Source: Hypericibacter sp050729195
Lineage (GTDB): Bacteria > Pseudomonadota > Alphaproteobacteria > Dongiales > Dongiaceae
DNA length: 21,231 bases
Reading direction: 5' to 3'
Assembly (NCBI RefSeq): GCF_050729195.1
Contig: NZ_JBOHKS010000212.1
Span: forward strand, 1-21,231
Shown: in pieces, positions 7,276-14,123 of the stretch
Position numbering within the stretch: the stretch's first letter is position 1
Layout: the number at the start of each line of letters is the position of its first letter
Made by a program: the position numbers and the translations under genes
The notes under the pieces: model-generated
What the model was told of the DNA's origin: nothing
What the model saw: the letters and a program-made list of their open reading frames with translations, nothing else
The model's database searches: none

Positions 7276-8382
7276 GTGAGCTCCTCCGTCCGATTTCTGA
7301 GCCCCTCCGAGGCGGCCCAGCGGCTTGGCGTCTCCGTCAAAGCCTTGCGGCTTTATGAGCGACGCGGCCTGATCGCCCCAGGCCGCAACGCGGCCGGATG
7401 GCGGGCCTACGGTCCCGACGAGATGGCCCGCGCCGCCGAGATCGTGGCGCTGCGCGCGCTCGGCCTCAGCCTGGCCCAGGTGGCGCGGGTGCTGGGAGGC
7501 GACCCGCAGAGTCTGGAGCCGGCCCTGGCCGCGCATCAGGCCATGCTCGAAAGTCGGATCCGCCAGCTCGGCGGTGCGATCGAGAAGGTCCGCGGTCTTC
7601 GGGCCGATCTCGCCCGAGGCCAGGCACCGGCCGCGGGAGAACTGGTCCGTCTGCTCGAACCCGCCGCCGGTCTCAGCGTTGCCTTCGAGCTTCCCTGGCC
7701 CTGGGGCGGCGAGCGGTTCGAGCTGAGCGACATCCGCTCCTTGACCTACATCATCGGCCCGCTCGGCAGCGGCAAGACAAGGCTCGCCATGCGCCTGGCG
7801 GAGGCTCTGCCGAACGCCGCCTTTCTCGGCCTCGATCGGCAGATCGTGCTGGGCGTCCGACTGGCCGAGACCCTGCCGAACGCCGTCTTTCTCGGCATCG
7901 AGCGGTTGGCGGACGGCGACGCCGCGGCGCAGGCGAAATTGGATGCCGACCCGGCCCTCAAATCACGGGTCGATCGATCCCTGGCTTGGCTCCTCGATGA
8001 CGGCGCCACCCTGTCGCCGGCTCTCACGGCCTTGCTCGTGGGCCTGGAATCCGAAGGCCCGGCCATCCTGGTCGTCGACATGGTGGAGCAGGGGCTGGAT
8101 CACGCCACCCAGGAAGCCCTGATCGCGTATCTGCGCCAAGCGGGCGCGGCCGGTGGGCGCCCGCTCTTCCTGATGACGCGTTCTTCCGCGATCCTCGACC
8201 TGGCCGCGGTGGGTCCCGATGAGGCGATCATCCTCTGCCCCGCCAATCACAGCCCGCCGACCCGCGTCGCCCCCTATCCCGGCGCCCCCGGCTACGAGGC
8301 GGTCGCGACCTGTCTGGCCTCGCCCGAGGTGCGGGCGCGGACGGAAGGCGTCATCGCGTGGCGCGCCGGCGCAACTGCGTGA
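7276..8382 (+). CDS. MerR-type HTH domain fused to a P-loop ATPase domain
   Basis: Residues 6-75 form a MerR winged-helix domain (SPSEAAQRLGVSVKALRLYERRGLI, GWRAYGPDEMARAAEI). A helical region at about 80-125 follows, like the MerR dimerisation coil. In place of a metal- or drug-sensing tail, residues 135-368 look like an NTP-binding domain, with Walker A GPLGSGKT (161-168) and a Walker B-like AILVVDMVEQGLD (263-275), the usual catalytic Glu being replaced by Met next to the Asp. Residues 173-188 and 195-210 are near-identical copies. The start is GTG at 7276 with AAGGTG about 6 bp upstream. The gene diverges from dnaQ and its last 32 bp overlap the end of convergent coaE. I infer a transcription regulator whose DNA binding is tied to nucleotide state; no target is evident apart from possible autoregulation. 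Confidence 0.75.
   Translation: MSSSVRFLSPSEAAQRLGVSVKALRLYERRGLIAPGRNAAGWRAYGPDEMARAAEIVALRALGLSLAQVARVLGGDPQSLEPALAAHQAMLESRIRQLGGAIEKVRGLRADLARGQAPAAGELVRLLEPAAGLSVAFELPWPWGGERFELSDIRSLTYIIGPLGSGKTRLAMRLAEALPNAAFLGLDRQIVLGVRLAETLPNAVFLGIERLADGDAAAQAKLDADPALKSRVDRSLAWLLDDGATLSPALTALLVGLESEGPAILVVDMVEQGLDHATQEALIAYLRQAGAAGGRPLFLMTRSSAILDLAAVGPDEAIILCPANHSPPTRVAPYPGAPGYEAVATCLASPEVRARTEGVIAWRAGATA
7792..7905 (+). repeat. Internal in-frame duplication in the MerR-ATPase gene
   Basis: A 48-bp segment at 7792-7839 is repeated at 7858-7905 with period 66 bp. I count 41 of 48 identical bases. The protein shows RLAEALPNAAFLGLDR followed by RLAETLPNAVFLGIER. It lies just after the Walker A motif, so it inserts about 22 residues into the ATPase core. 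Confidence 0.85.
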
Positions 8383-8950
8383 CCGCTCGGCGAATCGCCT
8401 GCAAGCTGTGACGTCGTCCCAGGCCGGTGTCGATCACGGTGTCGGCCCGCGCGCGCTTCAAACGATCGGGAAGCTGGCGCGCCTCGATGCCGGCGAGCCG
8501 CTCGCGCGTCATGCCGGGCCGGCGCATGACGCGGCCGAGCTGCACGCGCCGTGGTGCCGAGACCACCATCACATGGTCGCAGCGCTGCTCGCCATGGGTC
8601 TCGAACAGCAGCGGGATATCGAGCGCCACGAGCTGACGGCGGTGGGCGCGCGCCTGGGCGATGAATTTCTGCTCCTCGCGGCGCACCAGGGGATGAAGGA
8701 TCGCCTCGAGCCTTTTCAAGGCCGCCTTGTTGGCGAAGACGATGCGGCCCAGTGCCTGGCGATCGACCTTGCCCTCCTTGACCGCGCCGGGAAAGGCGGC
8801 CGCGATGGCGGGGACCGCGGCCCCGCCTCTCGCTTGAAGCCGATGCACGGCGGCGTCGGCGTCATGAACGGGGATCCCCAGCCGGCGCAGCAAGGCCGCG
8901 GCCGTGCTCTTGCCCATGCCGATCGAACCGGTGAGGCCGAGGATGATCAT
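8351..8950 (-). CDS. coaE: Dephospho-CoA kinase
   Basis: The 199-residue protein has the CoaE P-loop GLTGSIGMGKST (Walker A G8 to S15), followed by VHDADAAVHRL, HPLVRREE and DIPLLFE, the conserved segments that bind dephospho-CoA. It catalyses the last step of coenzyme A synthesis, phosphorylating the 3'-hydroxyl of dephospho-CoA. The lid and C-terminal arginines (GRVMRRPGMTRERLAGIEARQ) are present. Its ATG overlaps the aroE stop by 4 bp (ATGA), indicating translational coupling in the ppsR-maf-aroE-coaE block. Its 3' end overlaps the convergent MerR-ATPase gene by 32 bp, so the two transcripts are partly antisense. Confidence 0.96.
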   Translation of the reverse strand: MIILGLTGSIGMGKSTAAALLRRLGIPVHDADAAVHRLQARGGAAVPAIAAAFPGAVKEGKVDRQALGRIVFANKAALKRLEAILHPLVRREEQKFIAQARAHRRQLVALDIPLLFETHGEQRCDHVMVVSAPRRVQLGRVMRRPGMTRERLAGIEARQLPDRLKRARADTVIDTGLGRRHSLQAIRRAVTQLRRRATR

Positions 8951-9822
8951 GGCTGCTGCAGGATGTAGGTCCGTAAGTCCGGCGTGACGTTGGGCTCGAC
9001 GCCGAACCAGGCGGCGAAACCGGGCCGCGCTTGATGCAGGAGCATCCCGAGCCCGTCGACCACCGGGTTGCCGCGCCGCCGCGCCGCCGCGAGCAGCGGC
9101 GTTTCCAACGGCACATAGACGATGTCGTTGACCACGGCGTCCGGCGGCAGATGGTCGAGCGGCAGTTCGAGCGCGGGCTGGCCCGCCATGCCTTGCGTGG
9201 TCGCGTTGACCAGAAGGCCCGCGCCGTCGAGCGCCTTGGCACGATCGCTCCAGCCCATGACGCGGATCGGTCCGCCGAGGCTCGCGGCCAGCGCATCGGC
9301 CCGTCCGGACGTTCGGTTGACGAGGCGGATCTCCGGCAGGCCGGCATCGGTCAGTGCCACCAGAAGCGCGCGCGAGGCCCCGCCGGCGCCGATCACCACA
9401 GCCGGGGCGTTGCGCGGGCGCCAGGCGGGAGCGCCTTCCTTCAGGCTCTCGATGAAGCCATAGGCATCGGTGTTGCGCGCCTCGATCCGGCCCTTCTCGT
9501 CGATCACGAGCGTGTTGGCAGCGCCGATGCGCCTGGCTTCGGCCGTCGCGGAATCCGCCAGCGCCAGCGCCGCTTCTTTATGCGGCAATGTCACATTGGC
9601 GCCGCGGAAGCCCAGCGCCGGCAATGCCCGCAAGGCGCGCTCGAAATTCTCCGGCGCCACCGGCAGCGGCACATAGGCCCCGTCGATCTTGTGCTGGGCC
9701 AGCCAATAGCCATGGAGCCGGGGCGAGCGGGAATGGCCGACCGGCCAGCCCATCACGCCGGCCAGGCGGGCCTTTCCGGTGATGGCGCGATAAGTCTGGG
9801 TGGGATTCTGGGCAGCGCTCAT
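8947..9822 (-). CDS. aroE: Shikimate dehydrogenase
   Basis: The 291-residue protein reduces 3-dehydroshikimate to shikimate with NADPH. The shikimate-binding SRS residues are in GWPVGHSRSPRLHG (S31, S33). The catalytic lysine is in NVTLPHKEAA (K82) and its partner Asp in RNTDAYGF (D119). The cofactor fold is shown by GAGGAS (145-150) and NRT (169-171), the latter typical of NADP preference. The start at 9822 overlaps the maf stop by 4 bp. The open frame extends 119 codons further upstream, but that part is a shadow of maf. Confidence 0.96.
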   Translation of the reverse strand: MSAAQNPTQTYRAITGKARLAGVMGWPVGHSRSPRLHGYWLAQHKIDGAYVPLPVAPENFERALRALPALGFRGANVTLPHKEAALALADSATAEARRIGAANTLVIDEKGRIEARNTDAYGFIESLKEGAPAWRPRNAPAVVIGAGGASRALLVALTDAGLPEIRLVNRTSGRADALAASLGGPIRVMGWSDRAKALDGAGLLVNATTQGMAGQPALELPLDHLPPDAVVNDIVYVPLETPLLAAARRRGNPVVDGLGMLLHQARPGFAAWFGVEPNVTPDLRTYILQQP

Positions 9823-10442
9823 GCCGGAACCAGACCATGGGGCCGCAGGAAATCCAAGAGCGGCAGCAGCGGCAGTCCCAGGATGGTGAAATAGTCGCCC
9901 TCGATCCGGCTGAAGAGCTGTGCGCCCAGGGCCTCCAGCTGATAGGCGCCGACCGAGCTCAGGATTCCCGGCATCGCGCGCGCCAGATAGTCGTCGAGAA
10001 AGGCGGGGCTGAAGGGCCGCATGGTGAGCTTGGCGCGGTCGATATGGTGCCAGAGCCGCTGGCCGTCGCGCACCACGACCACGGCGCAGATCAATTGATG
10101 GGTGCGCCCGCGCAAGGCCATGAGCTGTGTCCGCGCCGCCGCCTGGTCGCGCGGCTTGTCGTAGCGCCGCCCCTCGCAATCGAGGATCTGGTCGGCGCCG
10201 ATGACGAAGGCGCCCGGATGGCGGCGCGCGATCGCGACGGCCTTGAGCTCGGCCAGAGCCTCGGCGAGCGCAGGCCCGTCCGCGCCTTCACCCTCGAGGG
10301 CGAGCCTGGCCTCTTCTTCGTCGATGGGTGCCGCCTCGGCCGAGAAGATGAGGCCGGCCTGCTCCAGCAGGCGCCGGCGCGTCGGGCTGGCCGAGGCCAG
10401 GAACAAGGACGGAGGCGGCGCGTCAGTCGCCGGTGCCGACAT
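9819..10442 (-). CDS. maf: Maf-family nucleoside triphosphate pyrophosphatase
   Basis: The 207-residue protein shows the Maf motifs LASASPTRRRLLEQAG near the N-terminus, IGADQILDCEGRRYDKP in the middle and SSVGAYQLEALGAQLF towards the C-terminus. Maf proteins hydrolyse non-canonical or modified nucleoside triphosphates to monophosphates and pyrophosphate. The GADQ (rather than GADT) sequence leans towards the YceF-type group acting on 7-methyl-GTP, although this is inference from one position. The chosen ATG at 10442 lies within the last codons of ppsR (20-bp overlap) and is the point where family similarity begins; the upstream open frame is out-of-frame ppsR. The stop overlaps the aroE start. 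Confidence 0.93.
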   Translation of the reverse strand: MSAPATDAPPPSLFLASASPTRRRLLEQAGLIFSAEAAPIDEEEARLALEGEGADGPALAEALAELKAVAIARRHPGAFVIGADQILDCEGRRYDKPRDQAAARTQLMALRGRTHQLICAVVVVRDGQRLWHHIDRAKLTMRPFSPAFLDDYLARAMPGILSSVGAYQLEALGAQLFSRIEGDYFTILGLPLLPLLDFLRPHGLVPA

Positions 10443-11265
10443 TCTCGCCGTTCCGGTGCTGCGACAGGAGCTGCACGATCGTGGCTGCGGTCTCCTCGAT
10501 CGAGCGGCGCGACACATCGATGATCGGCCAGCCATGCTCGCTGCAGAGCCGGCGCGCCTGGATCACCTCGCGGCGCACCATGTCCGGATCCACATAATCG
10601 GTCTCCTCGTCCTGGGAGAGGAGCCGCAGGCGGTTGCGGCGCACCTGGACCAGCGAAGTCGGATCCTTGGTCAGCCCGACGATCAGGGGCTTGCGTGCCG
10701 CCAGCAGCTCGGGCGAGACCGGAAAATCCGGCACGATCGGCACGTTGGCCGCCTTGATGCTGCGATTGGCCAGATAGATGCAGGTCGGCGTCTTCGAGGT
10801 GCGGGAGACGCCGACCAGGATCACATCGGCATCCTCATAATCCCAGCTCGACTGGCCGTCGTCATGGGCGAGCGCGAAATTCATCGCGTCGATGCGCCCG
10901 AAATATTCGGCATCCAGCTCGTGCTGTCTTCCGGGCAGGCCGCGGCTCTGCCGCCCGAAGAAACTGCCGAGCGCGCCGATCACCGGATCCAGCACCGGGA
11001 TGCAGGTGACCTGGAGCTTGCGGCATTCCTCGGTCAGCTTCGCACGCAGCTCCTCATTCACCAGCGTAAAGAGCACCAGGCCCGGATGTTCCTTGATGCC
11101 CTCGAGCACCTTCTCCATCTGCCGCGCGGTGCGGATCAGGGTCCAGTTATGCTCGACCGGATCGGCATCCTCGAACTGGGCGAGGCAGGCGCGCGCGACC
11201 GAGGAGATCGTCTCGCCGGTCGCATCGGAAACCAGATGGAGATGATGGGTCAGGCCGTTCGCCAT
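10423..11265 (-). CDS. ppsR: PEP synthase / PPDK regulatory kinase-pyrophosphorylase (DUF299)
   Basis: The 280-residue protein matches the PpsR/PDRP family: LHLVSDATGETI near the N-terminus, the P-loop-like GVSRTSKTP (152-160), and LANRSIKAANVPIVPDFPVSPEL after it. These enzymes use ADP to phosphorylate a threonine and inactivate PEP synthase or pyruvate phosphate dikinase, and reverse this with inorganic phosphate. Which of the two is the partner cannot be read here; alphaproteobacteria often use PPDK. The ATG at 11265 (MANGLTHHLH) is the family start; the very long upstream frame is antisense to the MFS gene. It heads the overlapping ppsR-maf-aroE-coaE block. This gene is the RP001-type neighbour of the chromosome origin in Caulobacter and Rickettsia. 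Confidence 0.94.
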   Translation of the reverse strand: MANGLTHHLHLVSDATGETISSVARACLAQFEDADPVEHNWTLIRTARQMEKVLEGIKEHPGLVLFTLVNEELRAKLTEECRKLQVTCIPVLDPVIGALGSFFGRQSRGLPGRQHELDAEYFGRIDAMNFALAHDDGQSSWDYEDADVILVGVSRTSKTPTCIYLANRSIKAANVPIVPDFPVSPELLAARKPLIVGLTKDPTSLVQVRRNRLRLLSQDEETDYVDPDMVRREVIQARRLCSEHGWPIIDVSRRSIEETAATIVQLLSQHRNGENVGTGD

Positions 11266-11298
11266 GATCGGGATCGCCAGGTTCCTGAAAAAGGGGTG

Positions 11299-11426
11299 GG
11301 GCCGAAACGGAAGGGCGTCATTTGGTTTTAGGCCGCCCGCCGGGGCCCGGCAATGGGGCTCGATCCAAGCATGCCCCCGGCCCGTATCCCGTTGGGCCGA
11401 AAGAGAACCGGGCGATGGGGCCGAAA
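11299..11426 (+). repeat. Three copies of GGGCCGAAA in the ppsR-MFS gap
   Basis: GGGCCGAAA occurs at 11299-11307, 11394-11402 and 11418-11426, all in the same orientation, inside the 207-bp divergent gap. The last two are preceded by TT or GG and followed by G. They could be regulator sites; nothing identifies a factor. Confidence 0.5.
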
Positions 11427-11472
11427 GCGATGGACAGGATCGAGCAATCCGAGGCATGGCTGGCCCCGCCCC

Positions 11473-12684
11473 ATGAGCGCGATCCCGACCGATCCACCCG
11501 CCGAAACCAGAGCCCCGCGCCGCCGCATGGCGGTGTTCGCGGTCATCATCAGCGTCTCGGTCTTCGCGCTGACGCAGGGCCTGACCTATCCGCTGCTGGC
11601 GCTGATCCTGGATTCCATGGGCCAATCGCGGATCATGATCGGCGCTTCGACCGCCATGACCCTGCTCGCCATGCTGATCACGGCGGGCCTGGTGCCGCGC
11701 CTCGCCGGGCGCTTCGGCGCCTGGAACCTGGCCGTCGCCGGCATTCTGGGTGCCGTCTCCTGTTTCGTCCTGATCGGCCTGACGCGCGAGCCGCTGCTGT
11801 GGCTGCCGCTGCGCTTCCTTCTGGGCGGCTGCATCACCATCACCTATGTCATCAGCGAGATGTGGATCAACCAGCTGGCCGATGCCGGCTCGCGCGGCCG
11901 GCTGATCGGGCTCTATGGCACGGTGAACGCAGGCTGTTTCGCGCTGGGACCCTTGATCGTGACATTCACCGGCGCCCAGAGCTGGATCCCCTTCGCGATC
12001 GGCACGGCAATGGCGCTGAGCGCCCTGCTGCCGTTGCTCGTGAGCCGCCGCGAGCTGCCCGCGGTCCGCTACAAGACGCCGACCAGCGTCATGAGCTTCA
12101 TCCGTTATGCGCCGGTGCTGTTCCTGACGGTGCTTGTCTTCGCGGCCTTCGACCAGATCGCGCTCTCGCTGTTGCCGATCTATGCGATCGATCACGGTCT
12201 GAGCGCGGCGATGGGCACGTTCGTCCTGTCGCTGCTGGCGATCGGCAATGTCGGGCTGCAATATCCAGCCGGCTGGCTCGCGGACAAATTCACCGCCCCG
12301 CGGCTGGTGCGCATCGTCACCTTCGTGGCCGCGATCGGCGCCCTCCTGCTGCCGCTGGTCGCGGATTCCGCGCTGGCGTTGTCGATCCACTGCTTCCTCT
12401 GGGGCGGCCTCGTCGGCGTGCTCTACACATTGACCCTGATCGAGCTCGGCCGGAATTTCCAAGGCGATCTGCTGCTGGCCGGCAATGCGGCCTTCACCGT
12501 CGGTTGGGGTCTCGGCGGCGTGCTGGGACCGCCGCTCGGCGGTGCGGCGATGCAGTTTCTGGGGCCCGCCGGTTTGCCCGCCGAGTTGTTCTTCATCTTC
12601 GCTGCCCTCAGTCTTGCCTGGTGCTCGCCGCGTCTGCGCCGCTACGAAACGGCGGCCTTTGTTCAACGCCCGGCGGGGGATTGA
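11473..12684 (+). CDS. MFS transporter
   Basis: About 403 residues with roughly twelve hydrophobic segments in two halves separated by a basic loop (SRRELPAVRYKTPTS), the plan of the major facilitator superfamily. The first half has a charged loop after segment 2 (PRLAGRFGAWN) and the second half a matching one (AGWLADKFTAPRLVR), the repeated motif A region of the family. Overall it resembles the YcaD-like group of efflux or uptake permeases; the substrate is unknown. The ATG at 11473 was chosen because the open frame upstream (from 11353) is arginine/tryptophan-rich and unlike a transporter; M59 of that frame (11527) is an alternative. No good ribosome-binding site is seen. The gene is inserted between ppsR and hemE, which are usually adjacent in alphaproteobacteria. 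Confidence 0.88.
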   Translation: MSAIPTDPPAETRAPRRRMAVFAVIISVSVFALTQGLTYPLLALILDSMGQSRIMIGASTAMTLLAMLITAGLVPRLAGRFGAWNLAVAGILGAVSCFVLIGLTREPLLWLPLRFLLGGCITITYVISEMWINQLADAGSRGRLIGLYGTVNAGCFALGPLIVTFTGAQSWIPFAIGTAMALSALLPLLVSRRELPAVRYKTPTSVMSFIRYAPVLFLTVLVFAAFDQIALSLLPIYAIDHGLSAAMGTFVLSLLAIGNVGLQYPAGWLADKFTAPRLVRIVTFVAAIGALLLPLVADSALALSIHCFLWGGLVGVLYTLTLIELGRNFQGDLLLAGNAAFTVGWGLGGVLGPPLGGAAMQFLGPAGLPAELFFIFAALSLAWCSPRLRRYETAAFVQRPAGD

Positions 12685-12944
12685 ATCCATGCGAGCGGGG
12701 ACAAGTCGGTGTTTGCAGGAGTCAAGCGCGAATCATCGCGCGTTCAAGGGATTCGCTGCGAGGAGTCCGATATGCCGACGCGGTTCACGGTGAAATCCGG
12801 TATGACGGGAATGGCACCGTCGAATCCGATCGGGACTCCCATGATTCACAGGGCGTCATTCCGCCGCTGAATCCTCGCGTGCTGCGGCCTTATGATGAAG
12901 CTGTCCCCGGTTCGACAAGCGATCCATCCCGTGCTGTTTGAATC
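12683..12944. promoter_or_regulatory. Cluster of ten GANTC (CcrM-type methylation) sites
   Basis: GANTC occurs at 12683, 12719, 12730, 12750, 12763, 12822, 12834, 12843, 12869 and 12940. From base composition about one is expected in 262 bp. GANTC is the target of CcrM, the cell-cycle adenine methyltransferase of most Alphaproteobacteria. All ten sites lie between the MFS stop and the hemE promoter region. Confidence 0.85.
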
Positions 12945-13043
12945 GGGGGTGGAGTGGGGACAAGTTCCAATCCCCATGTTGCACAGCCATCCACTACAAC
13001 CACTCCTTACTAATCTATAAATCTAAGAATAGAAGTAGAGGCC
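12685..13043. other. Candidate replication origin / hemE control region, non-coding
   Basis: This 359-bp gap has no plausible gene. It holds the GANTC cluster; TCCCCA motifs at 12971-12976 (plus) and 12955-12960 (minus), like the weak DnaA 'W-boxes' described for Caulobacter; a spaced direct repeat; and an AT-rich stretch at 13007-13034 (23 of 28 bases A or T) directly before hemE. The Caulobacter and Rickettsia origins lie in the hemE-RP001 interval, and most genes here diverge from this point. Against it: no strict DnaA box (TTATCCACA), no TTAA-N7-TTAA CtrA site, and the MFS gene splits the interval. Confidence 0.45.
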
Positions 13044-14123
13044 ATGAGCCCCTCGCCACGCGCCGAACAACCGACGAGCGACAAGCCGCTGCTGCGCGTG
13101 CTGGCGGGCGAACGGTTGAATCCGCCGCCCTTCTGGCTGATGCGTCAGGCCGGCCGTTACCTTCCCGAATATCGTGCGCTGCGCGCCACGGCCGGAACCT
13201 TCCTCGATCTCTGCCTGACGCCCGATCTGGCGACGGAGGTGACCCTGCAGCCGATCCGCCGCTATGGCATGGATGCGGCGATCCTGTTTTCCGATATCCT
13301 CGTCGTGCCGCTGGGACTGGGTCAGGCGGTGAGCTTCGAGGAAGGCCGTGGTCCCGTGCTCGAACCGTTGCGCGACGCGGGCGAACTTTCCCTGCTGCAG
13401 CTTGACGGCATGCGCGAGACGTTGGCGCCGATCTACCAGACGGTTCGCCAGGTGGTGGCAGCGCTGCCGGCGCCGGTGACGATGATCGGGTTTGCCGGCG
13501 CGCCCTGGACCGTCGCGAGCTACATGGTCGAAGGCGGCTCCAGCCGCGAGTTCGCGATCGCCAAGCGCTGGGCAAACGAGGATATCGAAGGTTTCCAGCG
13601 ATTGATCGATCTCCTGGTCGAGGCGACAGTCGAGCATCTCTCGGCACAAGTCGAAGCGGGAGCCGAGGCACTGCAGATCTTCGACAGCTGGGCCAATGCC
13701 TGGGCCGCGGAGAAAAATTCATCTTCCTTGCGGCGCTGGTGCCTGGAGCCCTGCCAGCGCATCATCACGAAGCTCAAGGCGCGCCATCCGCAAGTGCCGA
13801 TCATCCTGTTTCCGCGCGCGGTGGGTCCGCATGTGGCGCTCTTCGCCAAGGAGAGCGGCGCCTCGGCTTTGTCGCTCGATGATGGCGTGCCGCTCGCCTG
13901 GGCACGCTCGACGCTGCAGCCGATGCTGCCGCTGCAGGGCAATCTGCCGCCGCGAATTCTCGTCGAAGGCGGGCCAGCGCTGGCGGCGCAGACAAAGTTG
14001 ATCCTGAGCGAGCTGGGGCAGGGGCCGTTCGTCTTCAATCTCGGCCATGGGATCCTGCCGGAGACGCCGCTCGAGCATGTCGCGGAATTGGCGGCGCTGA
14101 TCCGCGAAGGCCTGCCAGCATGA
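13044..14123 (+). CDS. hemE: Uroporphyrinogen decarboxylase
   Basis: The 359-residue protein has both UROD signatures: PPFWLMRQAGRYLPEYR at residues 28-44 and GFAGAPWTVASYMVEGG near residue 150. The catalytic Asp lies in AAILFSDILVVPLG. It removes four acetate carboxyls from uroporphyrinogen III to give coproporphyrinogen III. Length is normal. The start at 13044 is preceded by AGAAG and GTAGAGG, the latter close to the ATG. Its stop overlaps the hemH start (ATGA). An AT-rich stretch just upstream may hold its promoter. hemE is the usual neighbour of the replication origin in several alphaproteobacteria. Confidence 0.97.
   Translation: MSPSPRAEQPTSDKPLLRVLAGERLNPPPFWLMRQAGRYLPEYRALRATAGTFLDLCLTPDLATEVTLQPIRRYGMDAAILFSDILVVPLGLGQAVSFEEGRGPVLEPLRDAGELSLLQLDGMRETLAPIYQTVRQVVAALPAPVTMIGFAGAPWTVASYMVEGGSSREFAIAKRWANEDIEGFQRLIDLLVEATVEHLSAQVEAGAEALQIFDSWANAWAAEKNSSSLRRWCLEPCQRIITKLKARHPQVPIILFPRAVGPHVALFAKESGASALSLDDGVPLAWARSTLQPMLPLQGNLPPRILVEGGPALAAQTKLILSELGQGPFVFNLGHGILPETPLEHVAELAALIREGLPA

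Noticed and set aside
11266..12690. N-terminal extension of ppsR to a 755-codon frame
   Set aside because: The extension covers the MFS gene in antisense and is a Gln/Arg/Asp-rich shadow; the family start is at 11265.
12782..12798. Possible parS centromere site around GGTTCACGGTGAAATCC
   Set aside because: The known parS core is an even palindrome (CACGTG centre); here the centre is odd and the outer bases do not match.
12988..12996. CCATCCACT and CGATCCATC (12920-12928) as DnaA boxes
   Set aside because: Each matches only 6 of 9 positions of the Caulobacter TGATCCACA box, which is not above chance; not counted as evidence for the origin.
13007..13021. TTAC-N7-TAAA as a CtrA site
   Set aside because: Neither half is a full TTAA, and there is no TTAA anywhere in the gap.
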